A stretch of DNA of 64,000 nt. Origin: DATBGO01 sp963695645 (GTDB taxonomy: Bacteria > Actinomycetota > Actinomycetes > Streptosporangiales > Streptosporangiaceae). The notes beneath the pieces were generated by a model that ran no database searches, had not been told where the DNA came from, and was given only the letters and a program-made list of their open reading frames with translations. Positions 25,349-33,747 of the stretch are shown here, piece after piece. The stretch spans positions 1-64,000 of the forward strand of contig CAVOHC010000001.1 in NCBI GenBank assembly GCA_963695645.1, written 5' to 3'. Within the stretch, counting starts at the first letter, position 1, and each line of letters opens with the position of its first letter. A program made the position numbers and the translations under genes.

Positions 25349-26824
25349 TCAGCCGAGGAAGACACCGGCTAGCAAGCATAGGTTCAGCGTTCCGATCGCG
25401 GCGGCGATGCAGCCAGCCGCCGCCGTGGTGAGGCGGCAGTTAACCAGCGAGCCCATGACGTCCGCGCGGCGGGTCAGCATCACCAGCGGCACGAGGGCGA
25501 ACGGGATGCCGAAGGACAGCACGACCTGCGAGATCACCAGGCTGTCGGTGGCGGGCAGCCCGGCCGCGAGCACGACGAGCGCGGGAAGCATGGTCAGGAC
25601 GCGCCGGGTGAACAGCGGGATCCGGCGGCCGATGAAGCCCTGCATGACGACCTGGCCGGCGTAGGTGCCCACGCTGGACGAGGAAAGGCCGGAGGCGAGC
25701 AACGCGACCGCGAACGCCAGCGCGGCGGCGCCCCCGACGAACCGGCCAAGCCCGGCGTGCGCGGCCGCGATTGAGTCGGCGCCGTGAGTTCCTGATCGGT
25801 GGAACACCGCTGCCGCTACGAACAGCATCGCGAGATTGATAATGCCGGCGGCACCCAGCGCAATGAGCACGTCAAGCCGCTGGAAGCGCATGAGCTCGCG
25901 GCGCTCGGTGTCGTTGCGGCAGATGACCCGGCTCTTCGTCAGGGCGGAGTGCAGATAAACGACGTGCGGCATCACCGTAGCGCCGACGATTCCGGTCACC
26001 AGCAGCAGGCGGCCCGGGCCGGCCAGGCTCGGCACCAGCCCGGCCGCAAGGGGAGCAGGCCGGGCGCCCACGGCGGCCAGGTCGTATGCGAATCCGAGGA
26101 AAACGATTCCGAGCAGGCCCGCGATGGCGAGCTCGAAGCGCCGGTAGCCGCGCTGCTCGAGCGCGAGGATAGCGAGCGCGACGACCGCCGTGATCAGGCC
26201 GGCAGCAAGCAGCGGCGTGCCGAAGAGCAGGTTGAGCCCGACCGCGGCGCCGACGAACTCAGCAAGGTCAGTGGCCATGGCGATCAGCTCGGCTTGCACC
26301 CACAGGCCGCGGGACACTGCGCGCGGCAGGAAGTCATGGCACAGCTCAGGAAGGTCCCTGCCGGTGGCGACGCCGATCTTGGCGGATAGGTACTGCACCA
26401 GCATGGCCATCAGGTTCGCAACCACGATTGCCCACGCCAATGCGTATCCGGACACGGCTCCGGCCGAGAGATTCGTGGCGAAGTTGCCTGGATCGATATA
26501 CGCGACCGCGGCGACGAACGCCGGGCCGAGCAGAGCCACAATGCCGCGGGCCCGTCCGCGCGAGCGCAGCAGCCGCAGCGCGCTCTGCTGCGCGATCCCG
26601 GGAGGCGTTATGCCTGCAGGCGTGATCTTGTCGGGCGTGATCTCAACGGCGGCCACCCCGCAGCCGGTGATCGTCACGCCGTTACAATCACCCAGCGGCC
26701 TGCCCGTGCCCGTGCCGAGGTGCGCTGCCCGCGCGGCAGCGCCTGGATCGCCTGCAGGTCCGCGTTGGCCGCCCAGGGCTCCTTTGGCGTTGGCCGCCGG
26801 CTGCGCCATCGAGTCTGCGGCCAT
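25349..26824 (-). CDS. mntH: Nramp-family divalent metal transporter (MntH-like), last gene of the monooxygenase operon
   Basis: A 491-residue Nramp protein that imports Mn2+ or Fe2+ with protons. The metal-site motif DPGNFATN is in TM1 and MPHVVYLHS in TM6, with 11 membrane segments. The first ~85 residues are an unusual low-complexity extension with an ITPxxI peptide repeat. It starts 11 bp after the groEL stop on the same strand, so it is very likely transcribed with the di-iron monooxygenase genes. Metal supply for the di-iron hydroxylase is an attractive but unproven role. The true start could lie nearer residue 85. Confidence 0.87.
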   Translation of the reverse strand: MAADSMAQPAANAKGALGGQRGPAGDPGAAARAAHLGTGTGRPLGDCNGVTITGCGVAAVEITPDKITPAGITPPGIAQQSALRLLRSRGRARGIVALLGPAFVAAVAYIDPGNFATNLSAGAVSGYALAWAIVVANLMAMLVQYLSAKIGVATGRDLPELCHDFLPRAVSRGLWVQAELIAMATDLAEFVGAAVGLNLLFGTPLLAAGLITAVVALAILALEQRGYRRFELAIAGLLGIVFLGFAYDLAAVGARPAPLAAGLVPSLAGPGRLLLVTGIVGATVMPHVVYLHSALTKSRVICRNDTERRELMRFQRLDVLIALGAAGIINLAMLFVAAAVFHRSGTHGADSIAAAHAGLGRFVGGAAALAFAVALLASGLSSSSVGTYAGQVVMQGFIGRRIPLFTRRVLTMLPALVVLAAGLPATDSLVISQVVLSFGIPFALVPLVMLTRRADVMGSLVNCRLTTAAAGCIAAAIGTLNLCLLAGVFLG

Positions 26825-26835
26825 CAGGGCGGGCC

Positions 26836-28527
26836 TCAGCCCACCGACGGGCCGAGCCCGAGCGACTGCGGGGTACTAGAGTCGGGAGATGGCTGGTGCA
26901 GGCCCTCATCCAGCGGGCCGTACTCGGTCATCAGCGCGGGGCTGCCGCCCCAAGGCGTCTGCTCCTCGGCGATCAGGGTGTTGGTCGTGAGCAGCAGTCC
27001 GGCTACCGAGGCCCCGTTCTGCAACGCTGACCTGGCGACGCGCAGCGGGTCGATGATCCCCATCTCGACCATGTTGCCATACCGGCCCGCCAGGGCGTCA
27101 AACCCTTCGTCACGGTTCATCTGCGCTACCCGGGCGACGACCTCCTGACCGGGATAGCCTGCATTGGCCGCGATGAGATAGGTGGGTTCAGTCAGTACCC
27201 GCCGCACGATCTCCACACCGGTCGCATAGTCGTCCTTGACCTCTAGATCATCGAGCGCCGGCTCCGCATGCAGGAGCGCGGCGCCGCCGCCTGCCACGAT
27301 GCCCTCAGCCATCGCGGCCCTGGTAGCCGACAGCGCGTCCTCCACCCGGTGCTGCAGTTCCTTCAGCTCGGCCGGCGTCGGCGCCCCCACCCTGATCACC
27401 GCCACCTTGCCGGACAGCGCCCCGATCCGCTCCGTGAGCACGTCCTCATCGACTCCGAACGTGGCGCGCTCTAGTTCCGCGCGGAGCTGGGCGACCCGGA
27501 ACCCGACATCCTTCGAGGAGCCGCCACCGCCGATGATGGCAGTCCGGTCCGCAGTAACCCGCACCTGTGCCGCCCGGCCAAGTTGCTCGACGGCCATCGT
27601 CTCCAGGGTGAACCCCGAGTGCTTGCTGTACACGGCGCCGCCGGTGAGGGCCGCGATGTCCTCGAGTTTGTGCAGCCGGCGGTCGCCGAACCCGGGAGCG
27701 CGCACGGCGACGCACTGGAAGATGCCGTTGACGTGGTTGTGCACGAGCATGCTGAGCGCGGAGCCCTCGACGGTCTCGGCGATGATGACCAGTGGCCTTG
27801 GCGCGCGCATCACCTTATCCAGCACCGGCATGAGCTGCTGAACCTTGGTGATCTTCTCGGTGCACAGCAGGATGTAGGGGTCATCCACGATGGCTTCGAG
27901 GCTGGCCGGGTTGGTCACCAGATACGGCGAGAGATAGCCGTTGTCGAACTCGAAGCCCTCCACGAAGCCGACGCTCATCCCATGCGCCGGCGACTCCTCG
28001 ACGGTGACGATGCCACCGTCTCCCACCGTGTGCAGCGCCTTCGCGATGACGTTGCCGACGGCAGGATCGTCGTTGGCCGAGATCGCCGCGACCCGCGCGT
28101 AGTCCTGCTCGGTGACGACCGGATGAGCGACCCTCTGCAGGTGGCTGACCAGGCGGCTGACCGCTACGTCGATGCCCCGCTTGACGAGCACCGGGTTGGC
28201 TCCATCGCCGATCGCCTTCATGCCCTCTCTGACGATGCCCTGGGCGATCACAGTGGCTGTCGTGGTCCCGTCGCCGACGATGTCGTTGGTCTTGATCGCT
28301 GCCTCCTTGACCAGCTGAGCTCCCATGTTCTCGAACTGGTTCTTCAGATGGATCTCCCGCGCGATCGTCACGCCGTCGTTGGTGATCACCGGTGATCCGG
28401 TGATCTTCTCCAGGATGACGTTGCGTCCCTTGGGCCCGAGCGTCGACTTGACCGCCTCGGCCAGCTTGTCGACACCCGCCAGCAGCAAGCCGCGAGCTTC
28501 CTCGCCGAAACGCAGTTCCTTGGCCAT
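26836..28527 (-). CDS. mimG: Dedicated GroEL-type chaperonin of the monooxygenase cluster (MimG-like)
   Basis: A 563-residue HSP60. ATP-site residues are intact: D51 in TNDG and D86 in GDGTTT, corresponding to D52/D87 of E. coli GroEL. The C-terminus lacks the GGM-repeat tail of canonical GroEL and ends in a Ser/Pro-rich stretch. No groES lies nearby, so it must share a cochaperonin or act alone. In Mycobacterium, MimG is needed for productive folding of the MimA hydroxylase. ATG 28527 follows GGAGGAAAG. Downstream is the Nramp gene; upstream is the 25-bp repeat array. Confidence 0.92.
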   Translation of the reverse strand: MAKELRFGEEARGLLLAGVDKLAEAVKSTLGPKGRNVILEKITGSPVITNDGVTIAREIHLKNQFENMGAQLVKEAAIKTNDIVGDGTTTATVIAQGIVREGMKAIGDGANPVLVKRGIDVAVSRLVSHLQRVAHPVVTEQDYARVAAISANDDPAVGNVIAKALHTVGDGGIVTVEESPAHGMSVGFVEGFEFDNGYLSPYLVTNPASLEAIVDDPYILLCTEKITKVQQLMPVLDKVMRAPRPLVIIAETVEGSALSMLVHNHVNGIFQCVAVRAPGFGDRRLHKLEDIAALTGGAVYSKHSGFTLETMAVEQLGRAAQVRVTADRTAIIGGGGSSKDVGFRVAQLRAELERATFGVDEDVLTERIGALSGKVAVIRVGAPTPAELKELQHRVEDALSATRAAMAEGIVAGGGAALLHAEPALDDLEVKDDYATGVEIVRRVLTEPTYLIAANAGYPGQEVVARVAQMNRDEGFDALAGRYGNMVEMGIIDPLRVARSALQNGASVAGLLLTTNTLIAEEQTPWGGSPALMTEYGPLDEGLHQPSPDSSTPQSLGLGPSVG

Positions 28528-28550
28528 CGACTTTCCTCCGGCGGTTTGGT

Positions 28551-28775
28551 TCCTGACAGGTAGGTGGCGGTTGGTTCCTGACAGGTAGGTGGCGGTTGGT
28601 TCCTGACAGGTAGGTGGCGGTTGGTTCCTGACAGGTAGGTGGCGGTTGGTTCCTGACAGGTAGGTGGCGGTTGGTTCCTGACAGGTAGGTGGCGGTTGGT
28701 TCCTGACAGGTAGGTGGCGGTTGGTTCCTGACAGGTAGGTGGCGGTTGGTTCCTGACAGGTAGGTGGCGGTTTGG
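28551..28775. repeat. Nine tandem 25-bp repeats in the adh-groEL intergenic region
   Basis: CCTGACAGG-containing units start at 28551, 28576, 28601, 28626, 28651, 28676, 28701, 28726 and 28751, exactly 25 bp apart and apparently identical, followed by a degenerate partial unit to about 28795. Each unit carries an inverted repeat CCTG-A-CAGG. There are no spacers, so it is not CRISPR. It fills almost all of the 265-bp gap before groEL. Function unknown: an operator array, a processing region or recent replication slippage. Confidence 0.95.
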
Positions 28776-28792
28776 TAGGGGGCGGTTGGTTC

Positions 28793-29818
28793 TTAAGGAA
28801 CGAGGATCGCGCGGCCTCGTACCCGTCCGGCATCGAGATCGGCCAGGGCATCAAGAGCGGCGTCCAGCGGGTAGGTCCGGGTGTGCAGGGTGACCTTGCC
28901 CGACTGGGCAAGAATCATCAGCTCCGCGAGCTCGTTATAGGTGCCGACGATGTTCCCGACGATGTTGCGTTCGGTGGAGATGATGTCGAGGGTCGGGATG
29001 TTGACCGTGCCGCCGTAGCCGATGACGTAGTAGGAGCCAGCCCGGCGCGTCATCGCGAACCCGTCGTCCTCCGCGCCCTGTTCGGCGACGAAGTCAAGTA
29101 CTACCTCAGCCCCGGCCCCGCCGGTCAGCTCGCCGACGGCGGCCACCTGGCCACCATCGGCGACCACCGTGTGATGGGCGCCGAGCTGCTCGGCGAGCTT
29201 GAGCGCCTCGGGATTGCGGTCGACGACGATGATCGTGGTCGCGGTGAGCGCAGCCAGGCACTGGACGCCGATGTGGCCTAGGCCACCCGCGCCGATAAGT
29301 ACGCAGGTGGTCCCCGGGTACAGCAGCGGGAGAGCCTTACGGACCGCGTGGTATGCCGTGATCCCGGCGTCGGCGAGCGCCGCGACATCCTGCGGCTGGG
29401 TCTGCGGGTCGAGCCTGACGCACGCGCGAGCCGAGCTGAGCAAGTACTCGGCCATCCCGCCGTCTTGCGACAGGCCGGGGAACGAGCTGTTGACGCAGTG
29501 CATGTCAGCCCCGGCCCGGCAGGCCCGGCACAGCCCGCAGGTTGGCGTGGGGTGCAGGATCACCGTGTCTCCCACGGCGACGTTGGTGACGGCCGAACCG
29601 ATCTCATGCACCCAGCCGGCGTTCTCGTGGCCCAGGATGTAGGGCAGCGGCGTACCCATCGCCGCGTCCCACTGGCCCTCGATGATGTGCAGGTCGGTGC
29701 GGCAGACGCCGGCGCCGCCGATCTTCACGATGACATCGAGCGGACCGGTGATGGTCGGCTCTGGTACCTCGTCGATCACAGGCTGCTGGTGAAATGCGTG
29801 CAACCGGACGGCTTTCAC
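28793..29818 (-). CDS. Zinc-dependent alcohol dehydrogenase (MDR family)
   Basis: A 341-residue medium-chain NAD(P)-dependent alcohol dehydrogenase. Catalytic zinc ligands C39 and H64/E65 lie in GVCRTDLH and GHENAG; the structural-zinc cysteines are C94, C97, C100 and C108; the nucleotide-binding GAGGLGHIG is near residue 173. It probably oxidises the alcohol produced by the monooxygenase (2-propanol if the substrate is propane). ATG 29818 overlaps the previous stop by ATGA. The stop lies at the edge of the 25-bp repeat array. Confidence 0.92.
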   Translation of the reverse strand: MKAVRLHAFHQQPVIDEVPEPTITGPLDVIVKIGGAGVCRTDLHIIEGQWDAAMGTPLPYILGHENAGWVHEIGSAVTNVAVGDTVILHPTPTCGLCRACRAGADMHCVNSSFPGLSQDGGMAEYLLSSARACVRLDPQTQPQDVAALADAGITAYHAVRKALPLLYPGTTCVLIGAGGLGHIGVQCLAALTATTIIVVDRNPEALKLAEQLGAHHTVVADGGQVAAVGELTGGAGAEVVLDFVAEQGAEDDGFAMTRRAGSYYVIGYGGTVNIPTLDIISTERNIVGNIVGTYNELAELMILAQSGKVTLHTRTYPLDAALDALADLDAGRVRGRAILVP

Positions 29819-30948
29819 TGATCCTCCTCGCCTAGTCCTGACGTGGCATACCTGTGCCGCAGCATGCCGCGGCAGATGCCCGCATTCGCCTCGATGCTGA
29901 CCCGCGTTGTACGTGCCCTCCGCAGGTGCAGCGGTACCGCTTCGCCGGCCAGCGGCGCTCCGGTCGCCGGGTCGATCAGCAGCAGGGCGTCGTCCCCGGC
30001 TGGCAGCCCAAGCTCGGCCCTGCGCTGGCGCAGCCGGTCGAGCGCGTGGGATGGGGGCGTCCCGCCGAGAGTGAGCACGGCCAGTGCAGCCGGGTCGGCG
30101 CCGGCCGCGGCCAGCGGGCGGCAGACCTGGTCGGTGCCCGCCAGCACCGCCTTGCGCAGGAAGTCCGCGCGCAGCTCATGTAGTTCGCCGACCGCCTCGC
30201 CGTCAAATGACCTGGCAAATCCGGTCCTGGCCGCCACCCCGCCGTTGATCGCGTCGGCGGCGAAATGATCGTCAAGCACCACTTCCGTGCTGCGCACGCC
30301 AGCGAGCCCGGACACCACGTCGTAGGCGTCGGCCACCATGAGGAAGGCGAAATTGGGCGCGCAGAAATACGTCGGAAGCCGCAGCCGGACGCAGGCGTGC
30401 CCGGCCGCGGAGACGGTGCACGATCCCACGAAGCCGAGCGAGGTGATCGGCTCGTCCAGTTCCGGGTCGCGCACCGTCTCCAGCGCGGCGAGGACTGTAC
30501 TGGCCCGGGGGGGACAACCCCCCAGGACCCCCCCGCTGCCATCCGCTGTGCTGGCCCGGGGGGGCGACCCCCCGGAGCCCCCCGCGGTACGCCGGCTCGT
30601 CATGCCATCCGCTCGGGCCGGCAAGCCGGCCCTCGCGACTGGCACTGGAGCCTCAGAAGGCTCTGCCCGGGGGGGACAACCCCCCAGGACCCGCCCGCTG
30701 CCATCCTCTCGGGCCGGCAAGCCGGCCCTCGCGACTGGCACGGGAGCCTCAGGAGGCTCTGCCCGGGGGGGCGACCCCCCGGAGCCCCCCGCGGTACGCC
30801 GGCTCGTCATGCCATCCGCTCGGGCCGGCAAGCCGGCCCTCGCGACTGGCACGGGAGCCTCAGGAGGCTCTGCCCGGGGGGGACAACCCCCCAGGACCCC
30901 CCCGGCGGGCTGTTGTCCCGTCTGACCTTTCGTCACCCGGACCGTCAT
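29815..30948 (-). CDS. MIP18/DUF59 iron-sulfur-assembly-like protein with repeat-derived N-terminal insertion
   Basis: A 377-residue protein whose conserved part begins near residue 150: TVLAALETVRDPELDEPITS is the DUF59/MIP18 domain (iron-sulfur cluster assembly), followed by about 190 residues specific to monooxygenase-linked homologues (DDHFAADAINGG, ICRGMLRHRY at the C-terminus). Such proteins accompany Mim/Prm-type monooxygenases and may help assemble metal centres. The ATG at 30948 overlaps the upstream amidohydrolase stop as ATGA, so the start is firm; hence residues ~14-148 are encoded by the GC-rich repeat array, kept in frame. The ADH start overlaps its own stop by ATGA. Confidence 0.82.
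   Translation of the reverse strand: MTVRVTKGQTGQQPAGGVLGGCPPRAEPPEAPVPVARAGLPARADGMTSRRTAGGSGGSPPRAEPPEAPVPVARAGLPAREDGSGRVLGGCPPRAEPSEAPVPVARAGLPARADGMTSRRTAGGSGGSPPRASTADGSGGVLGGCPPRASTVLAALETVRDPELDEPITSLGFVGSCTVSAAGHACVRLRLPTYFCAPNFAFLMVADAYDVVSGLAGVRSTEVVLDDHFAADAINGGVAARTGFARSFDGEAVGELHELRADFLRKAVLAGTDQVCRPLAAAGADPAALAVLTLGGTPPSHALDRLRQRRAELGLPAGDDALLLIDPATGAPLAGEAVPLHLRRARTTRVSIEANAGICRGMLRHRYATSGLGEEDQ
30504..30906. repeat. GC-rich hairpin repeat array inside the DUF59 gene
   Basis: Five G7/C6 hairpin units begin at 30504, 30555, 30666, 30762 and 30873, in two versions (loop ACAA or CGA). Three copies of a second perfect hairpin, GGGCCGGC-AA-GCCGGCCC, lie at 30615, 30711 and 30822. 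A ~145-bp block at 30555-30699 is repeated at 30762-30906 (207-bp offset) with only a few mismatches. The whole array encodes in-frame Pro/Ala/Gly/Arg-rich peptide repeats. Confidence 0.92.
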
Positions 30949-31997
30949 GCCCCCGCGACCAGTTGCGCGTCGTCCGGAGCGGCCGGGGTTCCCTCGCTGG
31001 CCGCGAGCTGGTACTCGGCGGGCACCTCAATGTCGTAGAGCTTGGCCGCGTTCAGGCCGAGGATCTTCTTCTTCCCTGCGGTGCCGAGCCTCGGGTAGTC
31101 GGAGAACGCCTCGTCAGCCGGGAAATCCCAATCGACGAAGCCCTCTACCTGCCACTTCGGCTCCCAGATCCCGTAGTCGCTGCCGAACGTCATCTTGTCC
31201 TCGCCGACCCAGAAGAGCAGCTCGCCCATGACCCTGGCGAAGAACTTCGGCCTGGCGTGCATGAGCGCGCCGATGACCACCGAGAGGCCCGCGTACACAT
31301 TGGGCTCCTGCGTCGCCATGTAGCAGAAGTCATCGATGCGCGGCAGCCCGACATGCTCGACGATGAAATTCAGCGCCGGGAAATCGGTCGCGGCGTGGTC
31401 CACGTCGGCCACGTCGAATGCGTCCTTGTCCAGTGGCCAGATCGTCGGGCCCTTGTGCACGTGGATGTTCTTGATCCCGAGTTCCTGGGATGCCTCCAGG
31501 TACCGGTACGCCCCGGGGTCGGTCAGCTTCCAGCCGCGCGAGCCATTGTTCCACTCGGCTGTGTACAGCTTCACGCCCTTGGACCCGTACCGCTCGACGT
31601 TGCGGCGGAGCACGTTGAGGCCCTCGTCACCGTCCCGGGGGTCCCACCGGGTGTTGTAGACGAACTTGCCCGGGTGCCTCTCGCCCATCAGGGCGTTGCG
31701 CTCGGTGGTGTTGAATCCTTCGGAGTACCACTCTTTCAAGTACGTGGGCTGGAAGACCGCGACGTCGACATGCCCGTCCTCGAAGACGTCCTTCATCAGG
31801 TCATCCTCGGAGTACTTCTGGAAATGCTCGATGTCCCAGTGGGTCTCCGGCGGCCCTAGGCCCTGATACGCGTGGAAGCACTCGATCCAGCCCTTGGCGT
31901 ACTGCTCCGCGCCGGGCACCCAGTTGTCCGGTGCCGCATTCCAGTAGTGCATATGGCTATCGACAACGAAATACTTCTCGCCGTCCTTCTCGTACAC
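30945..31997 (-). CDS. Amidohydrolase-2 family metalloenzyme of the monooxygenase operon
   Basis: A 350-residue amidohydrolase-2 (ACMSD-like) protein. VDSHMHYW supplies H15/H17, NIHVHKGP, EHVGLPRIDD and FGSDYG contribute further metal ligands. ACMSD relatives decarboxylate or hydrolyse carbon-carbon bonds of ring-derived acids. A homologue occupies the same position in Mycobacterium mim clusters, where its exact reaction is not established. ATG 31997 has a GAGGAGGCAG-type site. The stop overlaps the DUF59 start by ATGA. Confidence 0.85.
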   Translation of the reverse strand: MYEKDGEKYFVVDSHMHYWNAAPDNWVPGAEQYAKGWIECFHAYQGLGPPETHWDIEHFQKYSEDDLMKDVFEDGHVDVAVFQPTYLKEWYSEGFNTTERNALMGERHPGKFVYNTRWDPRDGDEGLNVLRRNVERYGSKGVKLYTAEWNNGSRGWKLTDPGAYRYLEASQELGIKNIHVHKGPTIWPLDKDAFDVADVDHAATDFPALNFIVEHVGLPRIDDFCYMATQEPNVYAGLSVVIGALMHARPKFFARVMGELLFWVGEDKMTFGSDYGIWEPKWQVEGFVDWDFPADEAFSDYPRLGTAGKKKILGLNAAKLYDIEVPAEYQLAASEGTPAAPDDAQLVAGA

Positions 31998-32128
31998 GGC
32001 TGCCTCCTCGTGGTGGGCCGGATATGATCACTCGCCGCGGCTGCGGCTGCGGGCCATGCGGGTCCCGGCGGCTGCGTGCCCAGCGCTCGCTAGCTCCACA
32101 GAACGGCCGGGCACGGCAAGCGCAAGGT

Positions 32129-32500
32129 TCAGCCGGCCGTCAGGTCGAAGCCGATGTACTCTGCCGCATCCTCCGGGTTCGCGAACATGATCGTCCGGTC
32201 GTCCAGGTGAATCATCCGGCCGTAGTGCGTGGACATGTTCTCCTCGAACTCGGCGGCGTCGAAGAAGCCAGGCTCCTCGCCGAGGGCCTCGGAGACCTCG
32301 TCGTAGACGACGTCCATGCGCCGGACCGCGTCGACCCGGATCATCGACGGCAGCTGCGTCACCCGCACATTGGACTCTTTGCTCATGACCTGCGCCACGA
32401 CAGCGCCGACCTGATTGTTCATCAGGGTGAAGCCGCACATGTTGGACGCGGTGTGGTCGGACTTGAACGGGCTTTCCGAGGTCGTGAACGTGGTTGTCAC
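32129..32500 (-). CDS. mimD: Monooxygenase coupling/effector protein (MimD-like)
   Basis: A 123-residue cofactorless regulatory protein of the MmoB/DmpM family, which docks on the hydroxylase and controls oxygen activation and substrate access. Recognised by VGAVVAQVMSKESNVRVTQL, DVVYDEVSEALGE and the C-terminal FANPEDAAEYIGFDL. GTG 32500 overlaps the hydroxylase beta stop (GTGA) and is preceded by AAGGAG, so the two are translationally coupled. A longer upstream frame is out of the conserved region. Confidence 0.92.
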   Translation of the reverse strand: MTTTFTTSESPFKSDHTASNMCGFTLMNNQVGAVVAQVMSKESNVRVTQLPSMIRVDAVRRMDVVYDEVSEALGEEPGFFDAAEFEENMSTHYGRMIHLDDRTIMFANPEDAAEYIGFDLTAG

Positions 32501-33666
32501 TGTGCCAACTCCTTCGGTGAGTCCAGAGCCAGGTCCGACAGGATTCCGCTGAACCGATGCTTGGCCGCGTCCAGGCCGTCCTCGAAACGAGGCGGCTTGG
32601 CGTCGGGCTGCGACCACAGCGGCTGCGCGGTGCGGGCCGCCACGATCGCGCGCGGTACCCACGCGGACAGCCATTGCTGCAGGATCGCCCTGTTGTGGTC
32701 GGCGAACTCCCGGTCATGGGTCAGCAGGTGGAACATCGCGATGGTGTACCGCAGGTCCCGCTCGGCGAAGTCGTATTCCTCCGCGCCGATGACCGTGGGC
32801 GTGACGAAGTCGCCGTTGCGCGGCGCCGCGTGCTGCACCAGGCTGCTCCGGAATAGCTCGCCGACCAGCGGCTCAAAGACCACGTTGGCCGCGAAGATCG
32901 CCTCGCACCAGTCATCGATCGCGGTGAGCTGCTCGGCGATCTTCCTGATGCCCTGCCACGCCGGGTCATCGTTCCAGGCCTCGATGTGCGCCGTGCCATC
33001 GAAACCGATGATCTCCTCGCTCAGGGTCAGGTTATAGAGGGCCAGATCCTGCGCCGCCCTGATCCGGTGCATGCTGTTCACCGAGATCGCATTGTTGTGC
33101 ATGTTCGTTGGCGCCCGGCGGTTGGCGTTCGCGAACAGGTAAAGCCCGAGACCGTGATCCACGTGCATCCAGGCCCCGACGTTGCGCTCCACGAAATGGA
33201 CCCAGTTGGGGTTCCACTGCTCGAATGCCTTCGACTGCCTGGCGGCGTCGATGTTCTGGTTGAGCTGCCGGACCACGTTGGCGTTGTAGCGGTAGAGGGT
33301 GAGCTCCCACTCCTCGTTAGGGTCGCGGAACTCGTGCCAGCCGTGGGCTGGCCATTCGTAGCCCCTTCCGCCCGATCCCGGGTAGCGCTTCGGCTCTGGC
33401 CGGTCGGACCCCCACGCCTTCAGGACCGTCCAGTCCAGCGGGTAACCGCCGCGGCCGTCGGAGAACCCGTACAGCCAGCCCTGGGCGAGGTAGTGCCTCG
33501 GGTCCGGCTGAACCTCGACGGTGACGTCCTCGTAGTGACTCTGCTTGCGCTTGGCCGGATTGTAGTAATTGAACCTGCGAGAATTCGAGTCCGGGAATTC
33601 CCTCGCACCGGCTTCCGCGTCGGTAAAGACGGGCTTGGGGAGATCGCGTTGTAGAGCGGTTGTCAT
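32497..33666 (-). CDS. mimC: Di-iron monooxygenase hydroxylase beta (small) subunit (MimC-like)
   Basis: A 389-residue ferritin-like helical protein, the structural beta subunit of the alpha2beta2 hydroxylase. Signature stretches include RRFNYYNPAKRKQSHYEDV near the N-terminus, ANVVRQLNQNIDAARQSKAF, and AHIEAWNDDPAWQGIRKIAE. No di-iron ligand pair of the ExxH type is kept, as expected for beta subunits. ATG 33666 has AAGGA eight bases upstream; a GTG at 33681 is less likely. The stop overlaps mimD. Confidence 0.93.
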   Translation of the reverse strand: MTTALQRDLPKPVFTDAEAGAREFPDSNSRRFNYYNPAKRKQSHYEDVTVEVQPDPRHYLAQGWLYGFSDGRGGYPLDWTVLKAWGSDRPEPKRYPGSGGRGYEWPAHGWHEFRDPNEEWELTLYRYNANVVRQLNQNIDAARQSKAFEQWNPNWVHFVERNVGAWMHVDHGLGLYLFANANRRAPTNMHNNAISVNSMHRIRAAQDLALYNLTLSEEIIGFDGTAHIEAWNDDPAWQGIRKIAEQLTAIDDWCEAIFAANVVFEPLVGELFRSSLVQHAAPRNGDFVTPTVIGAEEYDFAERDLRYTIAMFHLLTHDREFADHNRAILQQWLSAWVPRAIVAARTAQPLWSQPDAKPPRFEDGLDAAKHRFSGILSDLALDSPKELAQ

Positions 33667-33747
33667 GGTCTTTTCCTTCACCTTCGCAAAATCAGGATGA
33701 TGTAGACCGGGTGCCAGCGGAGCTGGCGGTTCGAATCGGGTTTCCCG

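Noticed and set aside
28551..28775. CRISPR array
   Set aside because: The 25-bp units are contiguous with no unique spacers and no cas genes lie nearby.
30504..30906. Transcription terminator cluster between two genes
   Set aside because: The hairpins lie inside a coding frame whose start is fixed by an ATGA overlap; they do not follow a stop codon.
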